The notes under the pieces were generated by a model. That model had not been told where the DNA came from. It did not search any database and worked only from the letters and a program-made list of their open reading frames with translations. 64,000 bases of DNA from Chloromonas sp. AAM2 (taxonomy: Eukaryota; Chlorophyta; Chlorophyceae; Chlamydomonadales; Chlamydomonadaceae): assembly GCA_004335635.1 (NCBI GenBank), contig QAXH01005824.1, forward strand, positions 62,001 to 126,000, in the 5' to 3' direction. Positions 1-16,012 of the stretch are shown piece after piece (positions within the stretch are counted from its first letter, which is position 1; each line of letters opens with the position of its first letter). A program made the position numbers and the translations under genes.

Positions 1-487
1 GTAGCAGCAGGCAGAAACCCATGACTGCCTACTATGCTCAAAATCCCATTATATTTTGTCACAGATAGAATGTAGCCAAGGGAAGTGGCTCGCTTGTTGT
101 CTTGTTATAAGCAGTACTCAGCATTGGTACAGTTGATACCCAGTACACCTAGCGACAATAAAATATATCATCAGTATCAACGCGAAGGTGCCAGCACTGC
201 AATCAGGAAGTAAGAACCAGAGTACGTTCCCGGCTGCTGAACGGCGTGCTTTTCCTGTGTACGTGGTGCACTAAATAGGGATGTCGCCCCTGCCACTGAC
301 AGTGCCAGCCTGACCCATGACACGGACCATTGCCACACCTCCTGGACAGTCTTTGACAGTGGCCACCGGAAGCAATCTCATCAGGCCTAACGCCCACATA
401 GCACTGTCATAGCCTTCACACAGACCTGTTGTGCTAATGGACTCTCATCCTCACTGGGCAGTCCTCCCCGGATTGAAGGCGGTGTAA

Positions 488-512
488 ACAACAACAACAA
501 CAACAACAACAC
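488..512. repeat. (AAC)n microsatellite
   Basis: Eight uninterrupted AAC units. They lie in the presumed intron just beyond the donor of the exon at 523-716. Confidence 0.9.
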
Positions 513-522
513 GAACATGCAC

Positions 523-2292
523 CTGATGATGTCCACAAGAGGGAACAGCATGTCCGCCTGCTGCAGCCGCTCCAGCAGCGGTAGGATGAGCGGCAGGCGC
601 TGGGTGTAGGTGCCGGGCGACAGGTACAGCAGGAAGTCGTAGGTGGACAGCGGAGCGGGGTCAGCTGCGTCCAGGGAGTGGGCCTGGTCGCCTGGTTTCG
701 GCACGGGATGTGTGGGCTGCGCACAAGCACAGCAAGCGGTGGTGATAGCTTAAGCACTCCGGTTTGAGTCAAAGCTGCAGTATGAAAACAGGGCTGTCAT
801 CGCGAACAGCGTGAGCAAGGACATGGGCAGAAGAAGGCTACTATGGGGGAAAGGATTTCCCACTTCAATGCATGGTTGAGCTGGTGACACGCATGCCCCG
901 GGTTCACATGTCGTTATCATCAAACAGCACGTTGGTTTGCTGCCAAGAGCTCAGTACGCTGCATGCATGTGACACACGCCATGTGCTCATGCACATGCAA
1001 TGGGGCGTGGAAAACGTGCATTGCGTGATTGTCTCGTCAGTGTTTGCACCGAACACGTTCATCTTGACAATCCTGGTCGCAAGAATGTTAAAGATCCACT
1101 TGATGCTGCAGGGTGCTTGACTTCCATTGCAGTTGCCTTGCAATGCACGCTCCTACAAAACGCTACATGCGCACACACATGTACGAGATGCACATGAGAA
1201 TCACACCTTCATGACAAGGATGTTTGCCGTGCCCAGGCCTGAGATGGTGGGCAGGTCGTCCGGGCAGATGTAGATGAACACCTGTACGTTATCCCCTTGC
1301 AGCTCACCCGTTTCATCGATGGACACGGGGTAGACCTGCACACGGCGGCACAAAGCTGGTAAAGCTGGTAAAGCCGGTTGCATGGAAGCAGGCGGCAGCA
1401 AGCCACGTTGACATTGTTTGTTTGTAGTAGGTAATCATAACCTAGACAGACATGGGCTTTTGGGCGTGTCCGTCACTGAGCTGGAGACAGCGCTGCAACG
1501 AAGCAAGGTGTGCATGTGAACGATCATGTATCAATGCGTCAGGAGCGATGAAAACAGAAGTCTGATAACCAGGGAGGCTCTGGCATGTGTGGGCTATGCT
1601 GCTCATGTGCCCATGCTTCAGGATTATGTGGAGACATACAGCCCATGCGCATTTGAGACCAGCACATGCAACCAAAGGCTTTAAGAACGTTATGCAGGTA
1701 GCCATGTGGACTGCAGCGGCTAAGACCATGCTGAGCAAATTTGTCCCTCCTCACAATTCCTGGCGAAAGCAAGGTTTGCGCGTTTGTTGGGTGTCACAGT
1801 ATGCGTACTAAGTGGCAGACCCTTGTGTGCCCCATGCATGCAGAGCAACATTACCTGCACATCTTTTGTTTGTGCGACGTTCATGGTTTCTGCCTGTGTC
1901 AGAAAGGCATGGGCGTCAGTCACAAGCTCAGACTCGGCGTAGAGGGACACTGAATATCCCAGACCTTGGAGGGCATAGATCATCCACAGCACGGATGTGT
2001 CTGAGAAGTCGGAGGTAAAGATGGCTGCTGTGCCTGTAAACATTGGGCCTGGATTTACGAAGCCACGCCAGTCCACTGTAGCTGGGGGACATGCCAGGAG
2101 TTCTGGCTCTACTTGGTCTGATGAGCGTGTGCCATGGCCTCCCGGCTGTCGCAAGCTGCTTCGCACATATGATAATGCATAGAGCCCCAGTGCCGCCGCG
2201 ACCAGGATCCGCAAAGCTAATGCAACATGCGCTCTCAGGCCTTGACGCCTTGGCCTTGACCTCAGCATGTTGCTGGGATGGAGTTCGACCAT
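523..2292 (-). CDS. Partial gene, type II membrane protein of unknown family
   Basis: I do not recognise the family. Three exons can be supported on the minus strand: 1855-2268 (start ATG at 2268, alternative in-frame ATG at 2292), about 1209-1337, and 523-716. The first encodes a basic N-terminus, one hydrophobic segment of roughly 20 residues, and then a soluble stretch containing TSDFSDTSVLWMIYALQGLG. The exon ends in GATGTGCAG followed by a gtaatg donor. The second exon (VYPVSIDETGEL...) sits between a gtgtgcag acceptor and a gtgtga donor. The third follows a gcgcag acceptor and ends in AG before gtgcat. Phases are 0/0/2. A further small exon at 1440-1500 is possible. A basic tail plus one membrane anchor suggests a Golgi type II protein such as a glycosyltransferase, but that is inference. 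The 3' end is not found and the gene may leave the window. Confidence 0.45.
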
Positions 2293-2929
2293 GGACAAAT
2301 TATAGATCACGGCATGGCAGACGCAGGAAAATTGTGCTTCCTTCCGCCACGGGACCTTGTTGTGTGGTTGGGGCTGGGTGAAAATGGCGACAGGGACGGT
2401 AGTGAGGGGCACAGAAACTGACTTTTCAACTTCCGCTTTTTCTCTTCCTTTTGTTTCTCCAGGTTCTCCACGTTCATGCCCCACCTGCTTCCTACAAGTG
2501 CTGCAGCCGCTGTACTGGGCAGTTGGTGCCAAATTCTGCTTTGAAGTGTGACGCCACGACTGCCCATTTGCTGTGATGTGAGCTGTCGCTGGCCAGTTTC
2601 CTCCTTGAGGCCACGAATGACCGTCACAAGACTGCCCATTGCTAGCATTCGCAGCCATATCTAGTCAGCGAGTCTGCGAAGGGCGAGTGGGCGTTGTCAC
2701 GATCGCCACGGTCGCTGAACTCCTGTCCAACCAGCAAGGTGTTATTACATCGACCAGGTCGCAAAACATGCGAACCTCGCTTAATTTGTACTTGGTGCAA
2801 TAACCCTGGCAGCATGTTATCCAATCAATTGTTGTAATCAATTCACGCCGAGGGAAGGGTGCCAAGTGGAGGGGACAGCACCTTCCTCACCCTGCAACAT
2901 CAGACGTGAACAGTTTTCATCAACTCAGT

Positions 2930-3125
2930 TCACATGAGGGGAGGGACTCCAACCCGTCCAACCTACAAGTGAAGGGGATTGCGACACACCTGGATAGTAA
3001 TGGTGGTGGTCACCCCTCAAGGTACTATCCGACCGCAAACCTCGTTAGACCCAAAAAGGGGCCTGAGAATATGCGTCTCTCACTGTTCATCGTCCCTCAA
3101 ATGTCGTTTGCTAAACAGGTTGTCA
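2930..3125 (+). repeat. Dispersed repeat family B, copy 1
   Basis: The block runs from the CACATGAGGGGAGGGACTCC region through CTCGTTAGACCCAAA and on to CCTCAAATGTCGTTTG. It is strongly similar to 37256-37380 and to 56560-56785. Shared landmarks are CCGTCCAACCTACA, GTGAAGGG, TAGTAATGGTGGTGG and TTAGACCCAAA. No coding capacity or terminal structure was recognised. Confidence 0.8.
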
Positions 3126-3437
3126 CATGCCACATGCCACATTCCTCACATGCCACATGCCTCATGGATTGGTACTGGTCTAAGATGACCAGGCGCTGTT
3201 CAGCTTATCACCGCACAGGCCATCGGAGCACCCAAGGTCGTGCCACCTTAGTGTAGCGCAGAGTGCCAACTTAGTGCAACTCTGGCATGGAAACCCGTGG
3301 CAGCACATGCTGCAACCCCTGCCTACTGCGGTGCGATGCCAGCAGCGGGGCAGCTTTTGGAGGCAATCTTTGAGCTGGCTTTACTTTTCCGGTTTGACAA
3401 CAGTGTGCCCTTGTCCTGTTCGTGCTGTGTATCTCTG

Positions 3438-3612
3438 TACTGGGATGATTGGAACCAATCCTTAGATGCGTGAAGTAGGAGGCCAAAACGGCCCCAGGGA
3501 TGGGATGATTACTCTATACTGGGATGATTACTCTCTGTACTGGGATGATTACTCTCTGTACTGGGATGATAACTCTGTACTGGGACGATTACTCTATAGT
3601 GGGATGATTACT
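3438..3612. repeat. Tandem array, about 16-21 bp unit
   Basis: Imperfect tandem copies of CTGTACTGGGATGATTACTC, with unit lengths varying by a few bases. The array lies in intergenic DNA. Confidence 0.85.
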
Positions 3613-3867
3613 CGTACTGGTCGTCGTAAAATCTGCTGTATTGCTATCTGGCCCGCAGCTACTGCCAGGCTCTCGCGCATTGCTAGCATCGGAGAAGTGC
3701 AAAGGACAGATTGCGACACGGCACTCTCTCGCAAGCTGTTGCGTGCTTTCCACGTGTGGCATCACATGAGGCATTTGGCTTCACGCGCCTCAGACATCAA
3801 ACTGAGGCTTTGACAGCACAATCCATTGATTCAATTATGCTGGGGACACATCATTTGCTGCGGGCTG

Positions 3868-3955
3868 CCATCAAAAGGCGCTTCGTGGGGTGACCACCAC
3901 AAGGGCCACCAACCCTTGCTGACTCGTTGGGATCCGCCTCGACATGTAGACATGG
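3868..3955 (+). repeat. Dispersed repeat family C, diverged partial copy
   Basis: Shares AAGGCG-TTC-TGTGGGGTGA, CCACAAGGGCC and CCCTTGCTGAC landmarks with the near-identical pair at about 19166-19308 and 20167-20308, but has several substitutions. Confidence 0.6.
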
Positions 3956-4667
3956 TAGTGGTATGTTCTCTCACCATGTAAGCGGCCATCAAAAAGGTCA
4001 ACGGCATCAAAAGTATCACCAGCCAAAAGCCTGATAGCTGAAGTATTATCACGCATCGCCCCCCTGTAGGCCTGGGATCCTACATACAGTTGCATGGACA
4101 AAAAGTGCTAGTGGTGGCAGCAAAAATGCGCGCAGCCTAAACTCGCAGCGCCATCCTCCACCGATATCCAATGCAAGAAAACATACAATTGTACCTGAAT
4201 GACAACCATGTCAAAAGACAACCTGCCCATTCTGGCACACGGCATACTGCTCCATGTGGTATCAGGACCGTCCAGATGTCAGCCCATGAAACATGTACGG
4301 ACAGGCCAACAGGTTGTGCAATGTGCAAAATAAGCTTCCTCCCTGACACAGACTCCATGCAGCAGCGACCATGTCTCAGGATCGCAAGCCCATCCCAATG
4401 CATCATATGATCGTCTTGGACCGATTTCAGCTGCTCAACTCCTGGTAATCGGCTTCCTTCCAGAAGCGTGCAATAGATCAGTTTCTTCGACCTCGTCGCT
4501 CTACGTGCACTTCTCTTTTGTACTGAGTTACCAGCGTACATGCATGCACAACAGCATCTCGAGTTTCTCATCAGTACTGGCTCATTCTGCATCCCGCAAT
4601 CCTGAATCTAGAGTCGTTCCAGTACTGCTGGATCTGAGTACTCGATTGCGCGCCACAGGTGCCACAC

Positions 4668-9641
<4,974 letters not shown>

Positions 9642-9699
9642 GGTGGAGCAAATTGTCAGGAATGTGGCCGAGTTCCAGGAGTATAGGGGTTTGTGCGCT

Positions 9700-9722
9700 T
9701 TTTAGGGTTTAGGGTTTGGGTT
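9700..9722 (-). promoter_or_regulatory. Telo-box-like motif (AAACCCTAAA) upstream of alanine aminotransferase
   Basis: The plus strand reads TTTTTAGGGTTTAGGGTTTG, which on the gene's strand is AAACCCTAAACCCTAAA, 60-80 nt upstream of the ATG at 9641. Telo-boxes of this sequence act as promoter elements in land plants. Two or three plant-type telomere units are too few to mark a chromosome end. A role here is inference. Confidence 0.5.
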
Positions 9723-9737
9723 TCCTACACTTTTTAG

Positions 9738-9801
9738 TCATCACTTCATCACACCATCACACCATCACTTCATCACACCATCACACCATCACACCATCAT
9801 T
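9738..9801. repeat. CATCAC(AC/TT) microsatellite
   Basis: About seven imperfect copies of CATCACAC or CATCACTT directly upstream of the telo-box-like motif, within the presumed promoter region of the alanine aminotransferase gene. Confidence 0.9.
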
Positions 9802-10557
9802 TGCGAGTGGAGTAATCCGGTCTTGGCTTCATTCACAATCTACCAGGAGTTGAACTGAGTTTCATTAGAGGGATTCACCTTTCGGGTTGAAGCCTCTGTG
9901 TCCAACACCCTTAGTCTAAGGAGCTCCAGATTTTGTCCTGTGGCACACGGTATAGGTATGTAGTGGTACCTTCCTTGAAAGGTACCACTAGATACATTTC
10001 AATGGTATCTAAGAATCGGCGTTCAGTGTCATGGTCCCCACACCGTGCAAGTGCTTACTGAACCGGTGGGTCAACTGAACAGAACCAACTCAGACCCTGT
10101 GCGCAATCAGCCAATACTGTGGCATGGCTACTAGGACAGCTGGTTGGAGTTCCGCAACTCCAAGAGTTCAACCTTCCTGGTCATTGCAGGAAGAACATTA
10201 ACCCTGTACGGTGCCCAAGTGAAGGAAAGATACACCTGTTTTTGCGTCTTGGCTCTGTTTGCTGGCATTTGCAAACAAGCAAGCAGTCCCCTGGCCTTGC
10301 AAACAGGCAAGCAGTCACACCATAAGATACAACGTTGTACATCATCATCTAGCATGCACATCATAATTCAGGAAGACATCAAGCATGCACGAACAAGATT
10401 ATACACGTTACGTATCGTTCCATGGGACGCATGCCTGATACCTCCAGCGTCAAACGTTTGCTTTTGCAGCTGTTCCAGCCCCAGAGGGCCAGCAAGCTGT
10501 AGCAAGGAGAGGCAGGGGTGCCCCACTCTCGACTTGGAACCGTGTTGCCAGTGATGA

Positions 10558-10675
10558 CTTTCGTACTTTGCACCCTGCTACCAGTGACCTTTCTTGGCTT
10601 AACGATTGTCAGGCGCGTAAGTCTTGGAGAGATATTGTGTCTAGCTGCACAATATCTCCTTACACAATATCTCTG
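10558..10675 (-). repeat. Dispersed repeat family D, copy 1
   Basis: The reverse complement matches 47645-47735 closely and 31028-31100 more loosely. Shared landmarks are ACACAATATCTCTCC, CGTCTGACAATC, AAGCCAAGAAAG and GGTAGCAGGGTGCAAAGTAC. This copy is intergenic; the other two lie in introns. Confidence 0.75.
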
Positions 10676-11306
10676 GGTTGAACCATGAAAAGCCCTGTAA
10701 TGATGATGATGATGGTATCGTTACGATTGAAACAATTCTTAGCGAGACGACCAAATGGATAACCTTTTGCCTGGCTGATGGGCTCAGACACCGAACGCTT
10801 GATTTGTCGTAGGTTCACGACAAGCCTCTTGCCATCTATGACAGGCCCATGCTCATTCTCATGCATGGGAAGCACACGGCGTGATGGTTGCGAGGAGAAT
10901 TGCCCAGGGTTATTTGTTGGACTGGCAGAGATTTTCGGACTTGGTACCAGCAGTCCTTGGCAAATGCGCGAGTCTGATCATTCCTTGCACAAGGCAGGTC
11001 AGGGCGGTGCACATCCCGACCTTTGCCGTGTGACGGCTTCCCTGATGGTAAAAAAGTTTGCCCGATGGACAAAGCACAAGTAAAGCGCTAGAAAGGAAGT
11101 CTGAGATTGCCGCAGCCACCAGAAGAGATTGAGCTCTTTGCAGACCAGTATTTGCTGCAACAAGATGCAAAACAGCTGGATAGTCAGGGAGCACTGTCAA
11201 GCAGATGACCATGATTGGCACGACCCACGTGTTTGCTAGGCTGAAAATACGCTGATCCTGTGAGTTCGATCCATTCTGTGATCCATCGGCCGCCGTACTG
11301 ACCCAC

Positions 11307-11387
11307 CTGGGCCCATGGCAATGTGTTCCTGACTGCTGCGGCTGCTTTGGCATAGGCCGCCCGCTCATTGAAGTAGAATACCACCGC
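11307..11387 (-). CDS. Candidate 27-codon exon of an unidentified gene
   Basis: Between a gccttcag acceptor and a gtgggt donor there is an exactly 81-nt open segment reading AVVFYFNERAAYAKAAAAV and then RNTLPWAQ. The composition is protein-like and both splice sites are canonical. A possible following exon starts after the tcttgttgcag acceptor near 11162 (QILVCKELNLFWW...). No upstream exon or start was identified, so this is an isolated exon candidate. I do not recognise the product. Confidence 0.35.
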
Positions 11388-11528
11388 CTGAAGGCGTCTT
11401 TCCTGACTTTGCGCCGGCGTTTACTGCCCTTTGCCAGTGGGGTTTCTCTCACTACGTAAGCTGAATGCCACTTTGTGCTGCCATGCGTGCATTGATGTAA
11501 TGGTACACACCGAGCAATAAAAAGAGTC

Positions 11529-11556
11529 AAAAAAAGTTTGCCAGTTCTGGGACAAT
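11529..11556 (+). mobile_element. Solo terminus, transposon family A
   Basis: A-tract followed by GTTTGCCAGTTCTGGGACA. It is one of 13 copies of this terminus in the window. No facing partner with matching flanks was found for this copy. Confidence 0.6.
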
Positions 11557-12185
11557 ACATGGTACCTGCATCTGCAAAAGTGTATGTTGCATGCATGCAA
11601 ACGGTCTCACTGTGTTGCATCCTCCCATTTGATGCCCATGGGTCAATGCCCATGCATGCAACGGACGCCTTTCCATGTACAGGTACTGTTCGTGCGTGAA
11701 CCCGTATATGTAATGGAAAATTCCCTGTGGCAACATGCAACCTGTTGTGTGAGCGGGGCCGTGCAAGTGTTGGGTGAGCGGGGCCGTGCATGTCATTTGC
11801 ATGGAGAGGGGCCCGCCTGTAAGCAAAGACGCCGGAGGCCATAGAACAGCCGTGCTTGGTTATAAGCCAATTGTATGCAATTCGTCGATGGACGCCCTCT
11901 CCGGGTCGCGACTCTTCGGAAAAGTGCAAGCTTTTGGCCTTGAACAATCCTGGTAAGGCCACTGCTGCACATCTCGGGTGACGGAGGACTGAACTCAGTC
12001 AAACTGAGTCTGATGATCGATGTTCGTATTCTTTTCCACAATCTGACAACGTTTCAAGACGTTTCTGTTAACTGGGGCTTCGCTTGGATTTTGCCTTCAG
12101 ATTTCCCGCAAGTATACCCCGCAAACATCAGTTTTCGACGCAACAGACTCTTTGTGCAAGTACAACTATTGACAGTTCAGCCAGC

Positions 12186-12798
12186 ATGCGCAGTTTCGCA
12201 CTCTGCTGCGTCCTTTTCCTGGGCTGTCTAGCATCATTGTCTTGCGCCACTGGGACAGTTGTCGGTGGTGTTTCCACGTCTGAGCCCGCAGACGATGCAG
12301 CCCTCAAGGCTGCCGATATGGCCTTGAACAAGCTGAACAGTGACAAGGGTCTGCTCTCTAGCACTTTAGGCGCCAACGTCCAGGCGCCGCTGAAGCTCAT
12401 GACCGTCCAGGAAGTGCGCACGCAGGTACGAGCAAGCCCTGACGTTGCCCGGCTCTTCAGGGGCATTGTATGGCATCACCAATTATCGGCTTTTTTTCGC
12501 AGGTTGTGGCTGGCATCAACTACTTCCTGACTCTGCGAGTCACAGACGCGTATGGCAACACCTTCCCCGTGCGCTTGACTGTTTGGGCACGACCGTGGCT
12601 TGAGGTACGTGATGTTGCGGTTCAATGCGGTAACATGAGGTGGAGTATATCACATAGCGTTAACGTGGTCTGGAAGGGCTTATGAGCCTCTGCAATGCTG
12701 CCAATATGTCAGAGACCGAACCGTTGTTAATGTGCTCACAGGCTAGTAACTCAGACGACGCCTGGAAGGTGACTGCAGCCCAGCGCATGGACGCATGA
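12186..12798 (+). CDS. Secreted cystatin (papain-type cysteine protease inhibitor)
   Basis: Tight-binding inhibitor of C1A cysteine proteases. Three exons: 12186-12425, 12503-12604, 12742-12798; 399 nt, 132 aa, all junctions GT-AG in phase 0. Residues 1-20 (MRSFALCCVLFLGCLASLSC) are a typical signal peptide, so the product should enter the secretory or vacuolar pathway. The three inhibitory elements are visible: a Gly pair near the mature N-terminus (VVGGVST), the first-hairpin motif QVVAG, and a second-hairpin Trp (ARPWLE). The exon 1/exon 2 junction falls inside QVVAG, between Q and V. The plant-specific LARFAV helix signature is not clearly present; the helix reads ADMALNKLN. The start was chosen because it gives the signal peptide directly. 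Family assignment is firm; the target protease is unknown. Confidence 0.88.
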
Positions 12799-13532
12799 GC
12801 AGATCACGAGTTTTCCAGGTGGAGATGCTGGCTTCAGCTCCATTCAGAGCCAGTACGGAAGCTGTGCTCAGCAGCGTGTACAACTATTCTAGCAGGGGGA
12901 TGGCCTGCAGGAAGCCATTGACAGTGACCTCAAGTGGAATTCCAGAACCATTGAGTTACGAGTCGGGTTTTCCAGAGTGTTGATGGGTGGCAGCATGAGA
13001 AAGGCTGTCCAGGCGTCAAAGGGTGGTGCGTTTGGTAGCACTCGTGAGCCTCAGTGGGCTGGGTTTGCGCAGTACATTGCATCAAGATTGTCTGCTCGTT
13101 TGTTTCTAGGCATGGAGCTGTTTGTTGCAACGCTTTAAACATCATTTGCCTTAATCATGCTTGTAAACAAGGCCTGCGCAGCACAACTTGGCACTACAAC
13201 TCCCACAATCATGGGTGGCAGACTACAAACCAACTAGTGCGGAGCAGACTGCATGAAGGTAGCTGAAGCCATAAGGTGTCAAAGTCAGCGTCATAGTAGG
13301 CGGATACGTGTTTGATGCACTGTTCAAGTCGCGCAAGTATGGTAGGGTATGGTGTTGCATCACCACTCTTTCAATTTCCCTTTTGGTATGACAAGTCCCT
13401 CTGGACATTTTGCCCCATGGTGGTGTATAACCTATCTGACACAATCTGAACTGCAAGCGTTACTCGTGTCGTGCACAATAGCTACACGAAGCAGGGCTTT
13501 TGGTGTGTGTAACCATTCAAACCAGGCTGCCC

Positions 13533-14149
13533 AAAAAAAGAAGTTTGCCGGTTCTGGGACAATTCGGCGCCCATCTGTCCAGACATCAAGGAGGTCTCAA
13601 AGGAATAGCTCAGGAACCACTCAGCACCTCATGGCATGATTGGTTTGCTTGTTGGTGGGTTTCCATGCGTGGGATTCTCCTTGCTTGGCAAGCAAGAGGG
13701 TTTCAAAGAAGCCCAGAGTGGGCTGTTCAGTCACATGCTCAGGTTGGTGGTGGACTGATGCCTGCATTGGTGTTCATGGAGAATGTGCCTGCCGTCCTGA
13801 AGCTGGGCATGTCACACATAGCACATGAGCTCTTCCTCAAGCGTGGGTACGAGCTGAGGTGGTGCCTGGTGGCTGCCAAGGATGTTGGGGCACCTCATGT
13901 GCGCAGACGCTTCTTCTGTTTGGCCCTGCGCCCAGGCTTTGAACTTGACCCGGCTGTGGTTTGACATCGTTTTGAATCAGAACTGTTGAGTGATGGCCAC
14001 GGACTCACTACTTGCAGGCTTTGCTCTTGTGCGTTAGTCACTGATCTGTGCTGACTGGTCAATCCTCAATCATGGGCGTCATGGCCGAGAGGAAAGGCAG
14101 GAACAAAGGCGGAAATGGCATTGTCCCAGAACTGGCAAACTTCTTTTTT
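13533..14149. mobile_element. Putative family A element carrying a methyltransferase fragment
   Basis: A plus-oriented terminus at 13533-13564 (A-tract, GAAG, TTTGCCGGTTCTGGGACAATT) faces a minus-oriented terminus at 14120-14149 (TTGTCCCAGAACTGGCAAAC, TTC, T-tract). The arrangement is that of terminal inverted repeats about 617 bp apart. No matching target-site duplication is seen (GGCTGCCC left, CCACAACA right), so the two ends could belong to different insertions or the flanks may have diverged. Confidence 0.5.
13637..13964 (+). pseudogene. Fragment of a cytosine-5 DNA methyltransferase
   Basis: The open frame ending at 13964 contains VFMENVPAVLK followed 24 residues later by GYELRWCLVAAKDVGAPHVR and RRFFCLALRPG. 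These match the conserved ENV motif (motif VI) and the motif VIII region, with its R-x-R-R-type arginines, of Dcm/DNMT-type C5 methyltransferases, in the right order and spacing. The upstream catalytic Pro-Cys motif and SAM-binding motif I, and the downstream motifs IX and X, were not found. It is therefore a fragment, a decayed copy, or an internal exon of a split gene. It lies between two facing family A transposon termini, which suggests mobile-element cargo. The function of an intact copy would be DNA 5-methylcytosine formation. Confidence 0.5.
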
Positions 14150-16012
14150 CCACAACATGATGATTCATGAATGACTTGAATACAGTCACGACATGACTTA
14201 ATACGGTCACAACAAACCTTGAACCACTCATCTTCTTCTTTGGGCACAGCGCAGAAGCGGCGTTTGAAGGCACTTGCAGAAGTTACAGGCAGCAGGTGCT
14301 CCTGGCTGAACTGAAGGAGCCCTCGGTTGACAATTCTTACTGACTTGGTGTGGTCTGCAGGCTGCAACCCTCAAATCCTAACAGGCGCCAGAACCAGCTG
14401 ATGCAAACCCTGTCTGCAGTCTTCAGCAGGCGATACAAGGGTTCAAGTGCAAGCCGTGTGAGCACACTGCTGGTGTCAAGTGGCTGTAAATAACGCTATT
14501 CACTTCTTCAGGACGCTAGCAGGTCTGTGGGTCAGCCAGGAATGCAGTCTGACATGGGCTCCAGGTGCATAGACGGCAGCCTGGCATATCTGGCGCAACG
14601 CTGTTATACCCGTCGTGTCCGTCTGTTGCAATGTCGTAGTGACACCGACAAACAACGCCACTTAACAAGCCCAGTGAACAAACCCCCACTTGACTTAAGC
14701 GGATACAAGGGGCTCAATTCCACAAAATTGCGAGCAGGCATACGCAAACTAGGAAGGAGTGATTAGGGTTAGGGTCAGCTCAAGTGATTGGCTTTTGTGC
14801 AGGCATGACTCAAATACTGTAACGTATGCCTATAACGTAATTGCCATAGAAGGCGGTCCAACCGCCTCAAAACGCTATCCAGAATAGATAGACTTGTTGT
14901 GTTGTCACCGCCGCTTGCCATCGCAGGACACCATCATAGCATGGCAAGTGTATAGCAAGAGCAGTACGTAGCCCGTGCTCTGAAGGCCATGCAGACACAG
15001 TGCATGCTCAGTACGCATGGGTTATCGCCAGGCCCTCGGATATGCTTCTAGTCCTCAGCGCAGAATGCCATGTTACATGATGCATGTGCTCCACATGCAG
15101 GATGCCCATGGCTGGTTCAGTGCATGACGCATGTGCCAGAGGCAGGAAGTCACCGAACGAACCAATGACCGCACAGCTATTTGCCCGGCTGGTACTGGGG
15201 AAATCCTTGGAGGCCACCCAGCTGCTGCGCCTGCACAGGCATCACGCCATCACACATCCCCGTGTTGACAACAAACGTCTCAGACCAACATGCCATGATA
15301 CCGCATGCCACAGCACATTGCTGCGTTTGTCAAAGGCAGAGTTTGAGCACCCAGAAGGTTTAGAAGACATACTCAAGACCGTTGCGCCGGACAGGAAGGT
15401 GCGGTGTGCCACTCAGGAAGGGCAGGCAGCAGACAGCAGACCGCACCACAATTCTGGCTCATCACATGCCGTCTTCACAACAAAAAACTTCGTCTCATGC
15501 TCGTACCGCCGTGCCTTCTCATGCTTGGGCGCCAAGCCCCAGTTCAAGGCAGAGGCAGAGGAGGCATGCGGCACTGTCGGCATCAGCCGGACGTATCAGG
15601 GATCTCATGATCTCACAGTGGGAATAAGGAAGATGCATGCAGATGAGAACCATCAAAGACAGGAGCGCTGGTTCAATCAATCAAATAAAAAAGTAAGTGG
15701 TGTTGTTGTAGTAGCAAAACATGTTGAGAGCCCTGAAACACCTTTCATGAGTCTTCCCTGCTGGTATCGCCCTGAGTGAAGCCTACTTTTCCTGCATCAA
15801 CTGTGCACATCTACTCCGCCCACATCTACTGTTTTTGCCCCTGTAGTTGGCCTTTGACCCCTTCCTATGCAGGATTACCACACACACTTCCTGGATCCCT
15901 GGGTCCGCACCATGCACAGACACAAACTGTGGAACATCTCGGGAAAATCTGTGGGAATGTAGAGCTGTGGAATCAGTGGAGAATGTGACCTAAAACTCGA
16001 CATGCTCCTCAC

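Larger units (their letters stand above)
2293..4667. other. Intergenic region without a supported gene
   Basis: No convincing exon was seen on either strand. The stretch holds a dispersed-repeat copy (about 2930-3125), a tandem array of a CTGGGATGATTACTCT-like unit (3438-3612) and a diverged copy of another dispersed repeat (about 3868-3955). The two flanking genes both point left. Confidence 0.6.
9802..12185. other. Intergenic region between divergent genes
   Basis: Divergent spacer between alanine aminotransferase (left) and cystatin (right). It contains a dispersed-repeat copy (10558-10675), a GATGATGATGATGG microsatellite near 10700, one well-formed candidate exon (11307-11387, minus) and one transposon-terminus copy (11529-11556). 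A 350-codon open frame covers 10910-11962 on the minus strand but has no recognised domain. Confidence 0.5.
12799..16012. other. Intergenic region with decayed and mobile sequence
   Basis: Apart from the methyltransferase fragment and its flanking transposon termini I see no recognisable gene. An open frame of 231 codons at 15084-15779 (plus) shows no familiar motif. A frame at 12950-13135 (GGSMRKAVQASKGGAFGSTR...) also looks somewhat protein-like but cannot be joined to anything. Confidence 0.5.

Noticed and set aside
14059..14367. Minus-strand frame with LLQFSQEHLLPVTSASAFKR
   Set aside because: Somewhat protein-like, but it runs through a family A terminus and has no splice support or recognised family.
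14763..14776. ATTAGGGTTAGGGT as a telomere
   Set aside because: Only two units of a TTAGGG-like repeat in internal sequence; not a chromosome end.
15084..15779. 231-codon open frame on the plus strand
   Set aside because: No recognisable motif, Ser/His-rich composition and no splice context; length alone is weak evidence in a 64-kb window with near-50% GC.
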